A stretch of DNA of 64,000 nucleotides from Campylobacter lari (GCF_900638335.1 NZ_LR134508.1:434001-498000), one strand, 5' to 3'; numbered from the stretch's first letter, positions 1 through 15,471 are shown. A program made the numbers and translations. The notes: generated by a model not told the origin, from the letters alone.

Positions 1-943
1 TCTTAAAGACACACTAACTGGCGATACTTTAGCAAGTGAAAAAGATAAGGTTATTTTAGAGAGAATGGACTTTCCAGATCCTGTTATTTCAGTTGCTGTT
101 GAGCCTAAAACAAAAGCAGATCAAGAAAAAATGTCTATTGCTTTAAATAAATTAGCTCAAGAAGATCCAAGCTTTAGAGTTTCTACAGATGAAGAAAGCG
201 GTCAAACTATCATCTCAGGTATGGGTGAACTTCACTTAGAAATTATCGTTGATAGAATGCTTCGTGAATTTAAAGTTGAAGCTGAAGTTGGTCAACCTCA
301 AGTTGCTTACCGTGAAACTATTAGAAAAACAGTTGAGCAAGAGTATAAATACGCTAAACAATCAGGTGGTCGTGGTCAGTATGGTCATGTATTCTTAAGA
401 CTTGAGCCACTTGAGCCAGGTAGTGGATATGAATTTGTAAATGATATCAAAGGTGGGGTAATTCCAAAAGAATATATTCCAGCAGTTGATAAAGGTGTTC
501 AAGAAGCATTACAAAACGGTGTTTTAGCGGGATATCCTGTTGAAGATGTTAAAGTAACTGTTTATGACGGAAGTTACCACGAAGTGGATTCTTCTGAAAT
601 GGCATTTAAACTTGCAGCTTCTATGGGCTTTAAAGAAGGTGCTAGAAAAGCAGGTGCGGTAATCTTAGAACCTATGATGAAAGTTGAAGTTGAAACTCCA
701 GAAGAATACATGGGTGATGTTATTGGAGATTTAAATAAACGTCGTGGTCAAGTAAATTCAATGGATGAAAGAGGTGGTAATAAAATTATTACAGCATTTT
801 GTCCTTTGGCTGAGATGTTTGGTTATTCAACTGATCTTAGAAGTCAAACTCAAGGTCGTGCTACTTACTCTATGGAATTTGATCACTATGATGAAGTTCC
901 AAAAAATGTTTCTGAAGAAATTATCAAAAAAAGAAACGGTTAA
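1..943 (+). CDS. fusA: Elongation factor G, 3' part (5' end outside window)
   Basis: This is the C-terminal part of the translocation GTPase EF-G; the reading frame is already open at base 2. The GTPase domain lies outside the window. What remains is the end of domain II, domain III ([17 protein letters not shown] region), domain IV ([17 protein letters not shown]) and domain V ([28 protein letters not shown]), the usual order for EF-G. It acts in the cytoplasm, moving tRNA and mRNA through the ribosome. In Campylobacter fusA normally ends the rpsL-rpsG-fusA operon, which fits the strong hairpin just after the stop codon. Confidence 0.97.
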   Translation, partial: LKDTLTGDTLASEKDKVILERMDFPDPVISVAVEPKTKADQEKMSIALNKLAQEDPSFRVSTDEESGQTIISGMGELHLEIIVDRMLREFKVEAEVGQPQVAYRETIRKTVEQEYKYAKQSGGRGQYGHVFLRLEPLEPGSGYEFVNDIKGGVIPKEYIPAVDKGVQEALQNGVLAGYPVEDVKVTVYDGSYHEVDSSEMAFKLAASMGFKEGARKAGAVILEPMMKVEVETPEEYMGDVIGDLNKRRGQVNSMDERGGNKIITAFCPLAEMFGYSTDLRSQTQGRATYSMEFDHYDEVPKNVSEEIIKKRNG

Positions 944-948
944 TCTAT

Positions 949-973
949 CAAGATGAGCTTATTGCTCATCTTG
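949..973 (+). terminator. Hairpin after fusA
   Basis: A perfect 10-bp stem (CAAGATGAGC / GCTCATCTTG) with a 5-nt TTATT loop begins 6 bp after the fusA stop. The following tract is AT-rich rather than a pure T run. Likely the end of the rpsL-rpsG-fusA transcript. Confidence 0.7.
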
Positions 974-1007
974 AATTATTTATATCCTTTTGAATTAATT
1001 AAATTAA

Positions 1008-1257
1008 TTACTCATTCATTAATTTCATATGCTTTCCAAAATCTTTAATATATTTTCTATTTTTCAGTATAAGTTGATATAAATGAAAATGTTGTGTATT
1101 CTTAATGACTTGGATTATTTCTTTATTGTTTTCATTTTTATAGGCATTTAATACTCGCTCAAAGAGTTGATTAATCTCTTTATTTCTATACCCTTTTTTT
1201 AATTTTAAGTCTTTTCATGTAAAAATTGACGTGTATTTTTTCATTTTTAATAAGCAT
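1008..1257 (-). pseudogene. Small hypothetical gene, frameshifted in an A7 tract
   Basis: On the minus strand a start at 1257 reads MLIKNEKIHVNFYMKRLKIKK, then hits a stop shortly after an A7 run (T7 on the plus strand, 1194-1200). With one A fewer the frame continues as GYRNKEINQLFERVLNAY and on to a stop at 1008, giving a lysine-rich basic protein of about 82 residues. I do not recognise the family. The rest of the 944-1506 intergenic stretch shows no other gene. Whether this is a dead gene or an on/off homopolymer switch cannot be told from one sequence. Confidence 0.4.
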
Positions 1258-1506
1258 AATTTATATGTTTTGTTATTGTACTTAATTTTTTAAAATTCTC
1301 AGCAATTTTGCCAATATAAATAAAAAATATTTTGTTTTTCATAACAAGTGTATACGAACTTATTGCGTTTTAATTACCTAAATTCTCACATAACTTATGA
1401 TAAATTGACTAATTTCACCATGTAATTGTATAATATTTTCCTTGTATTAGAATAAATGGATAAGACTTGAGAGAGAGATATATATGAGAGTAAAAAGAAG
1501 AGTTTA

Positions 1507-2877
1507 TCACTCTTCTTCATCAGTATTTTTGCGTACAACTTTAATACGTTCTATACTATTGCCATCCATCTTTTTGACTTCATAGTAGCAGAATTCATCT
1601 TCTATTCTATCTCCAACTACTGGTAAGCGTCCTAAAAGATTGAAAACATATCCACCTATAGTGACTTGTTCTAGCTCTTCATTAAAGCGTATATCAAGCA
1701 TTTCTTCCACTTCACTAATTTCATATCTTCCTTGAAATTCATAGATATTTTCTGCAAGTTTTTTAAAATGTGGACTAGAATCATCATGTTCATCGTTAAT
1801 ATCTCCAACGATTTCCTCCATAATATCTTCCATGGTTAAAAGACCGGCTGTACCACCATATTCATCTACTACTAATGCTGTATGAACTTGTTCTTTATTC
1901 ATCATGAAAAGTACTTTAGATATACTAATATTTTCTGGAACTAAGATCATTTTGATTAAAAAATCATCTAAATTTTTCTTATCTTTGCTAAGTTCATTTT
2001 GCATGATGTCTCTAATGTGTACCATACCTAAAATAACATCTTTAGAACCATCTATATATGGAAAGCGTGTATGTTTGTATTGACAAACTATTTGCATATT
2101 TTCTTCATAGCTTTTTTGTTTGTTAAGACATATCATATCTTTTCTAGGGGTCATGATTTCTTTTGCTACTGTATCTGAAAAATCAACAGCATTGCGTATG
2201 ATTTCAGTTTCAAACTCATCCAGTATTCCACCTTTTTGACTTTCACTTGCAATAAATTTAATCTCTTCTTCAGAGTGGCTTAATTCATGTTCTTTAGCGG
2301 GCTTAATGCCTATAACTTTTAAAGAAATTGCAGCTAAAAAATCAAATGTTTTGATAAAAGGTAAGAAAAGTAGCCAAAACAAATGCAAAGGTCTTGCAAT
2401 CCATAAAACAGCTTTATCTGCAATAGCTATGGCAACACTTTTTGGAACTAATTCACCTAATACAACATGCAATAATGTAATAATAGCAAAAGCAATAACA
2501 AATGCTATGGTATGAATTAATGCTGGAGCTAAGCCTAAATTTGCCAAAGGCACTTCAAGAATTTTAGCGATAGCAGGTTCACCTATCCAACCAAGAGCAA
2601 GAGAGCTTAGCGTAATACCAAGTTGGCAGGCACTTAAATAAGTATCTAGCTTTGAGGTTACTTCTAAAGCTTTTTTTGCATTGCGTTTTTTTTCTTTTAC
2701 CATTTCCTCAAGTTTTGATCTACGTACTTTAACAATAGCAAATTCAGATAAAACAAAAAATCCATTTAAAAGCACTAAAGCTAACGCAACAAGAATCATA
2801 AAAGTAGAATAGCCTACATCAATTGAGGCAACAGCGGGTAATGTTTGATTTAAGTCTAAAGATTGACTGGGGTCCAA
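1507..2877 (-). CDS. CNNM/CorC-type membrane protein with CBS pair (hemolysin-like family)
   Basis: A 456-residue inner-membrane protein of the UPF0053/TlyC family. An N-terminal CNNM domain has about four membrane segments (residues ~22-180, including VLLNGFFVLSEFAIVKVRR). A Bateman pair of CBS domains follows (~220-360, with PRKDMICL and DEYGGTAGLLTMEDIMEEIVGD), then a C-terminal CorC_HlyC domain. Family members are linked to Mg2+/Co2+ efflux or ion homeostasis; the old name hemolysin is not evidence of toxicity. Translation most likely starts at a TTG, because an AAAGGAG ribosome site sits 6-7 nt upstream and no better ATG is near. It resembles Cj0183 of C. jejuni, which also neighbours the SbmA-like gene. 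Confidence 0.88.
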   Translation of the reverse strand: MDPSQSLDLNQTLPAVASIDVGYSTFMILVALALVLLNGFFVLSEFAIVKVRRSKLEEMVKEKKRNAKKALEVTSKLDTYLSACQLGITLSSLALGWIGEPAIAKILEVPLANLGLAPALIHTIAFVIAFAIITLLHVVLGELVPKSVAIAIADKAVLWIARPLHLFWLLFLPFIKTFDFLAAISLKVIGIKPAKEHELSHSEEEIKFIASESQKGGILDEFETEIIRNAVDFSDTVAKEIMTPRKDMICLNKQKSYEENMQIVCQYKHTRFPYIDGSKDVILGMVHIRDIMQNELSKDKKNLDDFLIKMILVPENISISKVLFMMNKEQVHTALVVDEYGGTAGLLTMEDIMEEIVGDINDEHDDSSPHFKKLAENIYEFQGRYEISEVEEMLDIRFNEELEQVTIGGYVFNLLGRLPVVGDRIEDEFCYYEVKKMDGNSIERIKVVRKNTDEEE

Positions 2878-2965
2878 AAAAACTCCTTTAATAAATTTTT
2901 TGCAAAATTATATCAAATCAAAACTATAAAATTAGCTTAAAATAAATGACATATTTTAAATTAAT

Positions 2966-3937
2966 TTAATGTTTTCTATATTCAATATTTTTTTCAAATT
3001 CATCTAAGCGCTTATAAATGCTACGCAATTGTGTGATGGTTGTCCAATTGGTGATGAAAATACTAAATGAAGATCTAACTTGATCAAAAGCATTGCCAAC
3101 TTGTATGATAATTCCAAGTTGTATAAGTCCTAAAAACAAGCTTGGAGCCATGATTAAAAAAGGCACTATAACCATGATTTGCTCAAATAGATAAAGCCAT
3201 ATATTAAAATATCCATAATGCAAAAATAATCTTTTATAATTGATTTTAAGTCCGGTAAATAAACTTAAAATACTTTCATCACTTGCATAATTTTTTCTAT
3301 CATCTTCAGCAAAAACAAGTTCTTTTCTAAAAGCAGCTTCGGCTTTTTGATTATTATATTCAAGACCAGGTAATTTAATACCAACAAACCATGATATAAC
3401 AAGACCTCCCAAAGAAACTAAAAATGCAATCCATACTAAAGAGCCATTAATGTCTTTTAAAATAGGTAAATTAACGTGTGCGCTTAACATCCATAAAATT
3501 GGCACAAAAGCAATTAAAGTCATAATTGCCTTAACAAAAGCCAATCCTAAGCTTTCTATGATTTTTGAAAAATTATAAATATCTTCTTGAATTCTTTGTG
3601 AACTACCTTCTATATTGTCATCTTTTTTTTGCCAAAATTTAATATAATCAAAAGTCATAGCCTCACGCCATTTAAAGGCATAAATACTTCCAAAATATTG
3701 TGTGATAGTAGCGATTAATACATAAGGCAATGCTAAATATAAAAATTGCTTAATAAAATGATAAAAGTCATCTATGCTGTGATTTTTTGCATCTTGTAAA
3801 ACATCATAAAATTCTTTATACCATTCATTTATTGCAACATTAATGGAAGTTTGAGCGAGTAAAGAAGCTAGCAAAAAAAATAAACCCAAATAAGCCCACA
3901 ATGCCCATTTTTTTGAATAAAAAAAAGATTTAAACAT
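2966..3937 (-). CDS. SbmA/BacA-like peptide transporter membrane protein
   Basis: A 323-residue polytopic membrane protein. The N-terminus (MFKSFFYSKKWALWAYLGLF) and the following INEWYKEFYDVLQ region match the SbmA_BacA family start; about six to seven hydrophobic segments are visible. No Walker motifs are present, as expected for this family, which imports peptides using the proton gradient. Its start directly abuts the putP stop codon, so the two are probably cotranscribed from the putP side. It is shorter than E. coli SbmA (about 400 residues). The substrate here is unknown. Resembles Cj0182 of C. jejuni. Confidence 0.8.
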   Translation of the reverse strand: MFKSFFYSKKWALWAYLGLFFLLASLLAQTSINVAINEWYKEFYDVLQDAKNHSIDDFYHFIKQFLYLALPYVLIATITQYFGSIYAFKWREAMTFDYIKFWQKKDDNIEGSSQRIQEDIYNFSKIIESLGLAFVKAIMTLIAFVPILWMLSAHVNLPILKDINGSLVWIAFLVSLGGLVISWFVGIKLPGLEYNNQKAEAAFRKELVFAEDDRKNYASDESILSLFTGLKINYKRLFLHYGYFNIWLYLFEQIMVIVPFLIMAPSLFLGLIQLGIIIQVGNAFDQVRSSFSIFITNWTTITQLRSIYKRLDEFEKNIEYRKH

Positions 3938-5416
3938 TTAAATTTCTTTTAGCATTTTTTCATAGTGTTTTATTGTATGTTTTTTTGCTTTAAAAATTAT
4001 GCTAAAAATCACAATAAAACAACTCGCAACTAAAAATCCAGGGATGATTTCATAAATTGCTATAAAATTTGAGCCAAAATGTTTATAAAATATAACAGTT
4101 AAAGCTCCGCTAACCATTCCAGCTATCGCACCTTCTTTACTCATATTTTTATAAAATAAAGAAAATAAAATAACACTTCCAAAACTAGCGCCAAAACCAG
4201 CCCAAGCGTAAGAAACTATACTTAAAATTTGACTTTGAGTATCAAGTGAAAGTATAAAAGCTACACAAGCAACAGCCAAAACACCTAGACGTGATAATAA
4301 AGTAATGTTTTTATCATTTGTTTTTCTTTTTAAGATTTGTGTATAAAAATCTTGCACCAAGCTAGAAGCGCATACTAGTAGTTGAGAACTCGCAGTACTC
4401 ATTATAGCTGCTAAAATTGCACTGAGTAAAATTCCTGCCACCCAAGGATTAAAAAGCACTTGAGACATTACAATAAATATTCTTTCAGGGTCATTTAAAG
4501 TAAGATTAAATTTGGCTATATAAGCAATACCTAAAAATCCTATCATAGCAGCACCAAATAAAGAAATTACCATCCAAGTTATACCTATAAAAGTTGCAGT
4601 AGGAATTTCTTTTACATTTTTTATAGAAATAAAGCGGATTAAAATGTGAGGTTGGCCAAAATAACCAAGTCCCCATGCTAGAGTTGATACCACGACTAGC
4701 CAACCACCACCGTCTAAGCCAAAGGCTTGAGGTTTTGCATCATTTATAGTAGAAAAGGCTTCACCAAAGCCACCAAGTTCAAAAATCATCACAAAAGGAA
4801 TGATGATTAATGAGCTCATCATTAAAAGTCCTTGTATCATATCAGTCCAGCATACGGCTTTATAACCGCCTAAAAAAGTATATAAAACAATAACTAAAAA
4901 TCCAATACTTAAAGCAAAAATATAAGGTAAATTAAATACACTTTCAAAAAGCTTAGCACCACTTACTAATCCAGCACTAATGTAAATAGTAAAAAATACT
5001 AAAATAACTATTGCACAAATGCTTCTTAAAATATGCTTATCATCATGAAAACGGCTTTCAAAAAAATCAGGAATTGTAATACATTCCTTAGCTATTTGAG
5101 AAAAAATCTTTAATCTTTTAGCAACAAAGGTCCAGTTTAAAAACATACCAAAACTTAAGCCTATGGCTATATAAATTTGCCCTAATCCAGCTGCATATAA
5201 AGCACCAGGAAAAGCCATTAAAAGCCAACTACTCATATCAGAAGCACCTGCACTTAAGGCAGATATTACAGGTCCCATGGAAGCATTACCAACAAAATAA
5301 TCTTTACTGTTTTGATTTTTTTTGTAAAAATAAAAACCTATAAAAAGCATTAAAAATGCATAGGTAATAAAAGTAATAACAATAGGATAAGAAAGTTCTA
5401 CACTTTGTAAATTCAT
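3938..5416 (-). CDS. putP: Sodium/proline symporter
   Basis: A 492-residue solute:sodium symporter (SSS family) with about 13 membrane segments. The PutP signature is clear: an early [20 protein letters not shown] segment (residues ~55-75) carries the sodium/substrate site, followed by [14 protein letters not shown] in the middle and [18 protein letters not shown], the second sodium-site helix. It imports proline, one of the amino acids Campylobacter uses as carbon source. It lies directly upstream of the SbmA-like gene and diverges from the carboxynorspermidine dehydrogenase gene across 142 bp. Confidence 0.92.
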   Translation of the reverse strand: MNLQSVELSYPIVITFITYAFLMLFIGFYFYKKNQNSKDYFVGNASMGPVISALSAGASDMSSWLLMAFPGALYAAGLGQIYIAIGLSFGMFLNWTFVAKRLKIFSQIAKECITIPDFFESRFHDDKHILRSICAIVILVFFTIYISAGLVSGAKLFESVFNLPYIFALSIGFLVIVLYTFLGGYKAVCWTDMIQGLLMMSSLIIIPFVMIFELGGFGEAFSTINDAKPQAFGLDGGGWLVVVSTLAWGLGYFGQPHILIRFISIKNVKEIPTATFIGITWMVISLFGAAMIGFLGIAYIAKFNLTLNDPERIFIVMSQVLFNPWVAGILLSAILAAIMSTASSQLLVCASSLVQDFYTQILKRKTNDKNITLLSRLGVLAVACVAFILSLDTQSQILSIVSYAWAGFGASFGSVILFSLFYKNMSKEGAIAGMVSGALTVIFYKHFGSNFIAIYEIIPGFLVASCFIVIFSIIFKAKKHTIKHYEKMLKEI

Positions 5417-5527
5417 AAGTGTCCTTAAAAATTTAAAAAACTATCATTTTACTTGTTTTATTTTAAAAAAACATTATAAAAATTATTTTTTGTTTTTTTA
5501 TTTCAATGCTTTATAAAGTTTTTTTGT

Positions 5528-5533
5528 TACAAT
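5528..5533 (+). promoter_or_regulatory. Probable -10 box for the carboxynorspermidine dehydrogenase gene
   Basis: TACAAT preceded by a T-rich run (TTTTTTTGT), the usual Campylobacter sigma-70 pattern of a -10 with periodic T tracts and no clear -35. It lies 25 bp upstream of the ATG, and an AAGGAAAA ribosome site follows. Confidence 0.5.
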
Positions 5534-5558
5534 TTTCTAAAAAATTTAAGGAAAAATA

Positions 5559-6764
5559 ATGAAAAATCTTTTGATTATAGGTGCAGGTGGTGTAAGTCGC
5601 GTTGCAACTGTAAAATGCGCAATGAATAGTGATGTTTTTAGTAAAATAACTCTAGCAAGTAGAACTAAAAGTAAATGTGATGAAATAGCAACTTTTATAA
5701 AAGAGCGTTTAGGTGTGGAAATTCAAACTGAGCAAATAGACGCAGATGACACTGCTGCTGTTGTAGAACTTATCAAAAAAACAGGAGCTGAAATTTTATT
5801 AAATGTGGCTTTACCTTATCAAGATCTTACTTTAATGGATGCGTGCATTCAAACTAATATCCACTATGTAGATACTGCAAACTATGAACATCCTGATTTA
5901 GCTAAATTTGAATATAAAGAACAATGGGCAAGAAATGATAAGTTTAAACAAGCAGAAATTTTAGGACTTTTAGGCAGTGGATTTGATCCAGGTGTTACTA
6001 ATGTATTTTGCGCTTATGCACAGCAAAATTTGTTTGATGAAATTCATTATATAGATATATTAGATTGTAATGCTGGAGATCATGGCTATGCCTTTGCAAC
6101 TAATTTTAACCCTGAGATTAACTTAAGAGAGGTTTCTGCTAAAGGTCGTTACTGGGAAAATGGCAAATGGATAGAAACTGAACCTATGGAAATAAAAATG
6201 GAGTGGGATTATCCTGAAGTAGGGGTAAAAGATAGCTATTTACTTTATCATGAAGAGCTTGAAAGTTTAGTAAAAAACATCAAAGGTTTAAAAAGAATAA
6301 GATTTTTTATGACTTTTGGACAAAGCTATTTAACTCATATGAAATGTCTTGAAAATGTTGGTATGTTAGGTATTAAGCCTGTTATGCATCAAGGTAAAGA
6401 AATAATACCAATAGAATTTTTAAAAACCTTGCTTCCTGATCCTGCTAGTTTAGGCCCTCGCACCAAAGGTTATACTAATATAGGTTGTGTGATTCGTGGT
6501 GTAAAAGATGGAAAAGATAGACAAGTTTATATTTACAATGTTTGCAATCACGAAGAATGCTTTAAAGAAACTGGAGCACAAGCTGTGAGTTATACTACCG
6601 GAGTTCCTGCAATGATAGGAACAAAGCTAATCGCTAAAGGAATTTGGCAAGGAAAAGGTGTGTTTAACATGGAAGAATTTGACGCTAAACCTTTTATGGA
6701 TGAGTTAAATACTCAAGGACTTCCTTGGAAAATTATAGAAATGGAGCCAAATTTAGGAAAATAA
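5559..6764 (+). CDS. Carboxynorspermidine dehydrogenase (saccharopine dehydrogenase family)
   Basis: A 401-residue NADPH enzyme. The N-terminal Rossmann site is IIGAGGVSRVATVKC (residues ~5-19), followed by the family's catalytic domain (LGLLGSGFDPGVTNVFCAYA, ILDCNAGDHGYAFATNF). Length and these motifs match the Campylobacter enzyme (Cj0172c in C. jejuni) that condenses aspartate semialdehyde with putrescine or diaminopropane into carboxyspermidine or carboxynorspermidine. This is the route used for spermidine in bacteria lacking SAM decarboxylase. The start follows an AAGGAAAA ribosome site. The older label, saccharopine dehydrogenase of lysine breakdown, is unlikely in this genus. Confidence 0.88.
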   Translation: MKNLLIIGAGGVSRVATVKCAMNSDVFSKITLASRTKSKCDEIATFIKERLGVEIQTEQIDADDTAAVVELIKKTGAEILLNVALPYQDLTLMDACIQTNIHYVDTANYEHPDLAKFEYKEQWARNDKFKQAEILGLLGSGFDPGVTNVFCAYAQQNLFDEIHYIDILDCNAGDHGYAFATNFNPEINLREVSAKGRYWENGKWIETEPMEIKMEWDYPEVGVKDSYLLYHEELESLVKNIKGLKRIRFFMTFGQSYLTHMKCLENVGMLGIKPVMHQGKEIIPIEFLKTLLPDPASLGPRTKGYTNIGCVIRGVKDGKDRQVYIYNVCNHEECFKETGAQAVSYTTGVPAMIGTKLIAKGIWQGKGVFNMEEFDAKPFMDELNTQGLPWKIIEMEPNLGK

Positions 6765-6788
6765 TCTCAAGTCTTTTTTGACTTGAGA
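6765..6788 (+). terminator. Hairpin between carboxynorspermidine dehydrogenase gene and modB
   Basis: A 9-bp perfect stem (TCTCAAGTC / GACTTGAGA) with a six-T loop starts at the stop codon and ends 11 bp before modB. It is followed by AAGTTTT. It should attenuate read-through into modB. Confidence 0.6.
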
Positions 6789-6799
6789 AAGTTTTAATA

Positions 6800-7477
6800 A
6801 TGATGCAATTATTATTAAGTATAGATTGGACACCTTTTTTGGTTTCCATAAAGCTTTCTATTATTACTTGTATAATTTTGTTTTGTTTTTGCGTACCTCT
6901 TGCTTGGGTTTTTACTTTTAAGCAATTTAGAGCAAAAAAAATTCTAGAAACTATAATAACCTTACCTTTAGTTTTACCACCATCTGTTGTTGGTTTTTAC
7001 TTATTGATTTTATTTTCAAAATACTCTTTTTTTGGGAATTTTTTAGAAAAATACTTTAATATCACCTTAGCTTTTACCTTTGAAGGTTTGGTGATAGCAA
7101 GTTGTATTTATTCTTTACCTTTTATGTTTAATCCTTTATATAATGCAATGTCTATGATTTCTAAAAATATTATAGAAGCTAGTTTTTCTTTGGGAAAAAA
7201 TTCTTTCATCACACTTTTTAGGGTAATCTTACCTAGTATTAAACCAGCTATACTCAGTGCTTTGGTAATAAGTTTTGCACATACTATGGGTGAGTTTGGT
7301 ATAGTATTAATGATAGGTGGTTCTTTAAGCGGAGAAACAAAAGTAGCTAGTATTGCTATATATGAAAGTATGGAAAATTTAGATTTTGCCACAGCCCATA
7401 TTTATAGTCTTATACTTTTAATTTTTAGTTTTATTGTTTTATTAAGTGTGAATCTTCTTAATAAACAAAAAAGATAA
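6800..7477 (+). CDS. modB: Molybdate/tungstate ABC transporter permease
   Basis: A 225-residue permease with five to six membrane helices. The EAA loop that contacts the ATPase is complete (EASFSLGKNSFITLFRVILP, residues ~127-146), and AHTMGEFGIVLMIGG matches the ModB/CysT type. The N-terminus is MMQLLLSIDW; either of two adjacent ATGs could start. Normally modB sits with modA (binding protein) and modC (ATPase), but neither is here: the upstream gene is a polyamine enzyme and the downstream neighbour is the rRNA operon. No strong ribosome site or promoter is visible after the hairpin, so expression may be low. Molybdenum versus tungsten specificity cannot be read from the permease. Confidence 0.85.
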   Translation: MMQLLLSIDWTPFLVSIKLSIITCIILFCFCVPLAWVFTFKQFRAKKILETIITLPLVLPPSVVGFYLLILFSKYSFFGNFLEKYFNITLAFTFEGLVIASCIYSLPFMFNPLYNAMSMISKNIIEASFSLGKNSFITLFRVILPSIKPAILSALVISFAHTMGEFGIVLMIGGSLSGETKVASIAIYESMENLDFATAHIYSLILLIFSFIVLLSVNLLNKQKR

Positions 7478-7493
7478 TCTATTCGTTATCTTT
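7470..7493 (+). terminator. Hairpin at the end of modB
   Basis: AAAGATAA / TTATCTTT (8 bp) with an 8-nt loop, overlapping the modB stop codon. The T run after it is poor, so this is a moderate terminator candidate. Confidence 0.5.
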
Positions 7494-7799
7494 ATACATT
7501 TTGATATAAATTTATCTAATCATATTTTAGCTTTAATTGTTAGTTTTCTCTTTTGTTTTCTTGTTTATTAGCTATATTTAAGATATTGTTTTCATTATAT
7601 TTGACATAAATTTTCTACATTTTATAATAACTCATATCTTATTATTTTTTTCTAAAAATTTACCGCATGTTATAAACCAATATCCACAGCGCTTCCACCA
7701 TATTTACCTATCACATACCATAACACACTCTATTCTCCTCCTTTTTTAATAATTCCCCACATGTCTAATCTATTTAATAAAACTTTAAGCTTTTATTGA
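7494..7799 (+). other. Intergenic stretch before the rRNA operon, no solid gene
   Basis: AT-rich and full of stops. The only item of note is on the minus strand at 7670-7726. A GTG-started 18-codon reading frame (MLWYVIGKYGGSAVDIGL) is preceded by a strong AAAGGAGGAG ribosome-site-like tract. It looks like either a micro-ORF or the tail of a lost gene and is not annotated as a gene. No modC remnant could be recognised. Confidence 0.5.
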
Positions 7800-7805
7800 T
7801 ATAAT
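7800..7805 (+). promoter_or_regulatory. Probable rRNA operon promoter (-10 TATAAT)
   Basis: A perfect TATAAT preceded by TTGA and a T-rich region, about 220 bp upstream of 16S. An antiterminator boxA-like element (TGTTCTTTAA, 7872-7881) follows in the leader. This is the best promoter-like site in the leader, but other AT-rich sites exist. Confidence 0.5.
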
Positions 7806-7911
7806 TTCATTTCCTTTTAAAATAAAAGGGTTTTAAAAAGCTAAGATTTTTTGTCTTAATTTTTTAGTGTTTGTTCTTTAAATTATTAATATTGTTAATC
7901 AAATCTTATAG

Positions 7912-7930
7912 TCAATCTTTGAAATCTAAA
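7912..7930 (+). other. 5' arm of the 16S RNase III processing stem
   Basis: These 19 bases are perfectly complementary to 9596-9614, just after 16S. The two arms bracket the 16S gene and would form the long leader/trailer duplex cut by RNase III when precursor 16S is released. Confidence 0.8.
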
Positions 7931-8021
7931 TAAGTGATCGATTGAGCCAGAAAGATTTATTTTTAAATCTTAACAATCAACTTTTTCTTTGAAGAAAAAG
8001 ATTAAACTTATCCAATTATTT

Positions 8022-9535
<1,514 letters not shown>

Positions 9536-9629
9536 TAGAGTACAAACTGATAAGTCTCACAACTATCAGTTCATATATAGGCTCAATCATCCTTGTTTAG
9601 ATTTCAAAGATTGATGAAAAGCTAATTTT

Positions 9630-9705
9630 GGGGAATTAGCTCAGCTGGGAGAGCGCCTGCTTTGCACGCAGGAGGTCAGCGGTTCGATCCCGCTATTCTC
9701 CACCA
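9630..9705 (+). tRNA. tRNA-Ala (anticodon TGC)
   Basis: 76-nt cloverleaf with encoded CCA. The anticodon TGC is at 9663-9665, and the 7-bp acceptor stem is GGGGAAT / ATTCTCC, containing one G-T pair. Located in the 16S-23S spacer, the usual place for tRNA-Ala and tRNA-Ile in Campylobacter. Confidence 0.97.
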
Positions 9706-9713
9706 TTTATTAA

Positions 9714-9790
9714 GGGCCTATAGCTCAGCTGGTTAGAGTGCACCCCTGATAAGGGTGAGGTCACAAGTTCAAGTCTTGTTAGGCCCACCA
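9714..9790 (+). tRNA. tRNA-Ile (anticodon GAT)
   Basis: 77-nt cloverleaf with encoded CCA, anticodon GAT at 9748-9750, acceptor stem GGGCCTA / TAGGCCC. It follows tRNA-Ala by 8 nt in the rRNA spacer. Confidence 0.97.
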
Positions 9791-10207
9791 TAAAAAAGAT
9801 TTGTTTATCAATCATAAATTAAAGTTTTAAAACTTAAAGCAAGTATATAGTTAATAATATAGCAATAAGCAGAGTAAAATACTTTATTATTTATATTTTT
9901 AAATTATTTAAACTCTTTATATATACTTCCTTTAGGTTTTAAGACCTAAGCTAAATAAATAATAGAATATTTATATATTAGATTAGTTATTTAATGTTAT
10001 TTGAATTATCATTGTTAAGAGTCACAAGCAAGTTTTAATAAAAACAATTTTACAGGACTTGTTAAAGGATAAAACCTAACTATCTTTTCTTTAGCTTTAG
10101 TTAAAGACAAGTTTTAAACTCACAGCTTAGTTAGACTAATTTGTTTAGTTTTATTAAGTGTTTAAAAGCTTTCCGTCTTAAGATAGTAAAGTCTTATCAT
10201 AAAAACT
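9791..10207 (+). other. 16S-23S spacer after the tRNAs, no gene
   Basis: About 420 bp of AT-rich transcribed spacer with no open frame or RNA gene that I can support. Confidence 0.7.
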
Positions 10208-10225
10208 TTAACAAGGAAGTGATGC
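10208..10225 (+). other. 5' arm of the 23S RNase III processing stem
   Basis: An 18-base perfect complement to 13157-13174. The flanking AAAACT / GGTTTT bases extend the pairing with a G-U. The arms enclose the whole 23S gene, as expected for the precursor duplex processed by RNase III. Confidence 0.8.
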
Positions 10226-10244
10226 GTTTTAGAATGAATTAAAA

Positions 10245-13150
<2,906 letters not shown>

Positions 13151-13398
13151 ATTTAAGCATCACTTCCTTGTTAAGGTTTTTAATAAAGCTTTAAATGTTT
13201 TTATATGAAAACTACATTTAGCTTATAAAATCTTACAAGTAAAGTTTATATTGGAACTTGCTCTTAACATTGTTTTTTAAGTATTTTTTATAAAAGCTTA
13301 TCAAAAATGAAAGATAAGTAAAAGAAGAAAAAAAGCAAAAAATATAAAGGTAAAGTTTTATTTTAAACTAAATCTTCCGAAGAATATTTAAATAACAA

Positions 13399-13516
13399 TG
13401 TCCGTGATTATACAGATGTGGAGACGCCTTGCTCCATCCCGAACCAAGAAGCTAAGCACATCGTGGGTGATGATACTACGCCTTACTGGCAGGGGGAAAG
13501 TAGCTCATTGCGGACT
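13399..13516 (+). rRNA. rrf: 5S ribosomal RNA
   Basis: About 118 nt, with terminal stem GTCCG / CGGAC. Internal conserved sequence runs from CTCCATCCCGAACC to GGCAGGGGGAAAGTAG. It closes the rRNA operon. No clear intrinsic terminator follows within the 85 bp before the tandem repeat starts. Confidence 0.95.
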
Positions 13517-13596
13517 TGTTAATTCTTTTATTATTCTTACTTATTACTTAGTTAAATCCTTAATTGATTTATTATTTGTTTTTTCTTTAGAGATAG

Positions 13597-15134
<1,538 letters not shown>

Positions 15135-15311
15135 ATGAAAACACCTTTAAAAAATGCTACTAATACAAGTAATAATGAAATGGATTAAACTATTTATATG
15201 GTATCTACGCTTGCAAATAAACAAGAAAATGACATAGAAGATCTAAATTTTAAAAATTTATAGGCTTTGCAGAACGCCCTTAAAGTTTTTTACAAGAAGC
15301 AAGAGTTATAG
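15135..15311 (+). pseudogene. Small hypothetical gene broken by two in-frame stops
   Basis: Starting from the ATG at 15135, a single frame reads MKTPLKNATNTSNNEMD, stop, TIYMVSTLANKQENDIEDL NFKNL, stop, ALQNALKVFYKKQEL, and a final stop. Ignoring the internal TAA and TAG gives a 58-position product. All parts are in one frame, so the damage is point mutation rather than indel. The family is unknown. The region between it and the repressor gene (15312-15471) contains further stop-rich fragments. Confidence 0.45.
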
Positions 15312-15471
15312 TTTGAATTTTTGTTATTTTGTTTTTAAAAGAGTAAAATAAATTCTAAAACTTACAATTAAACACCAAGTCAGTAAAAGTATAAAAATTG
15401 GAATTGATTTTTAAAGTGCAATGGCTGATTCTAGGAAGATTACAAATTTTGGTGTGGAATAAAATTTTTAT

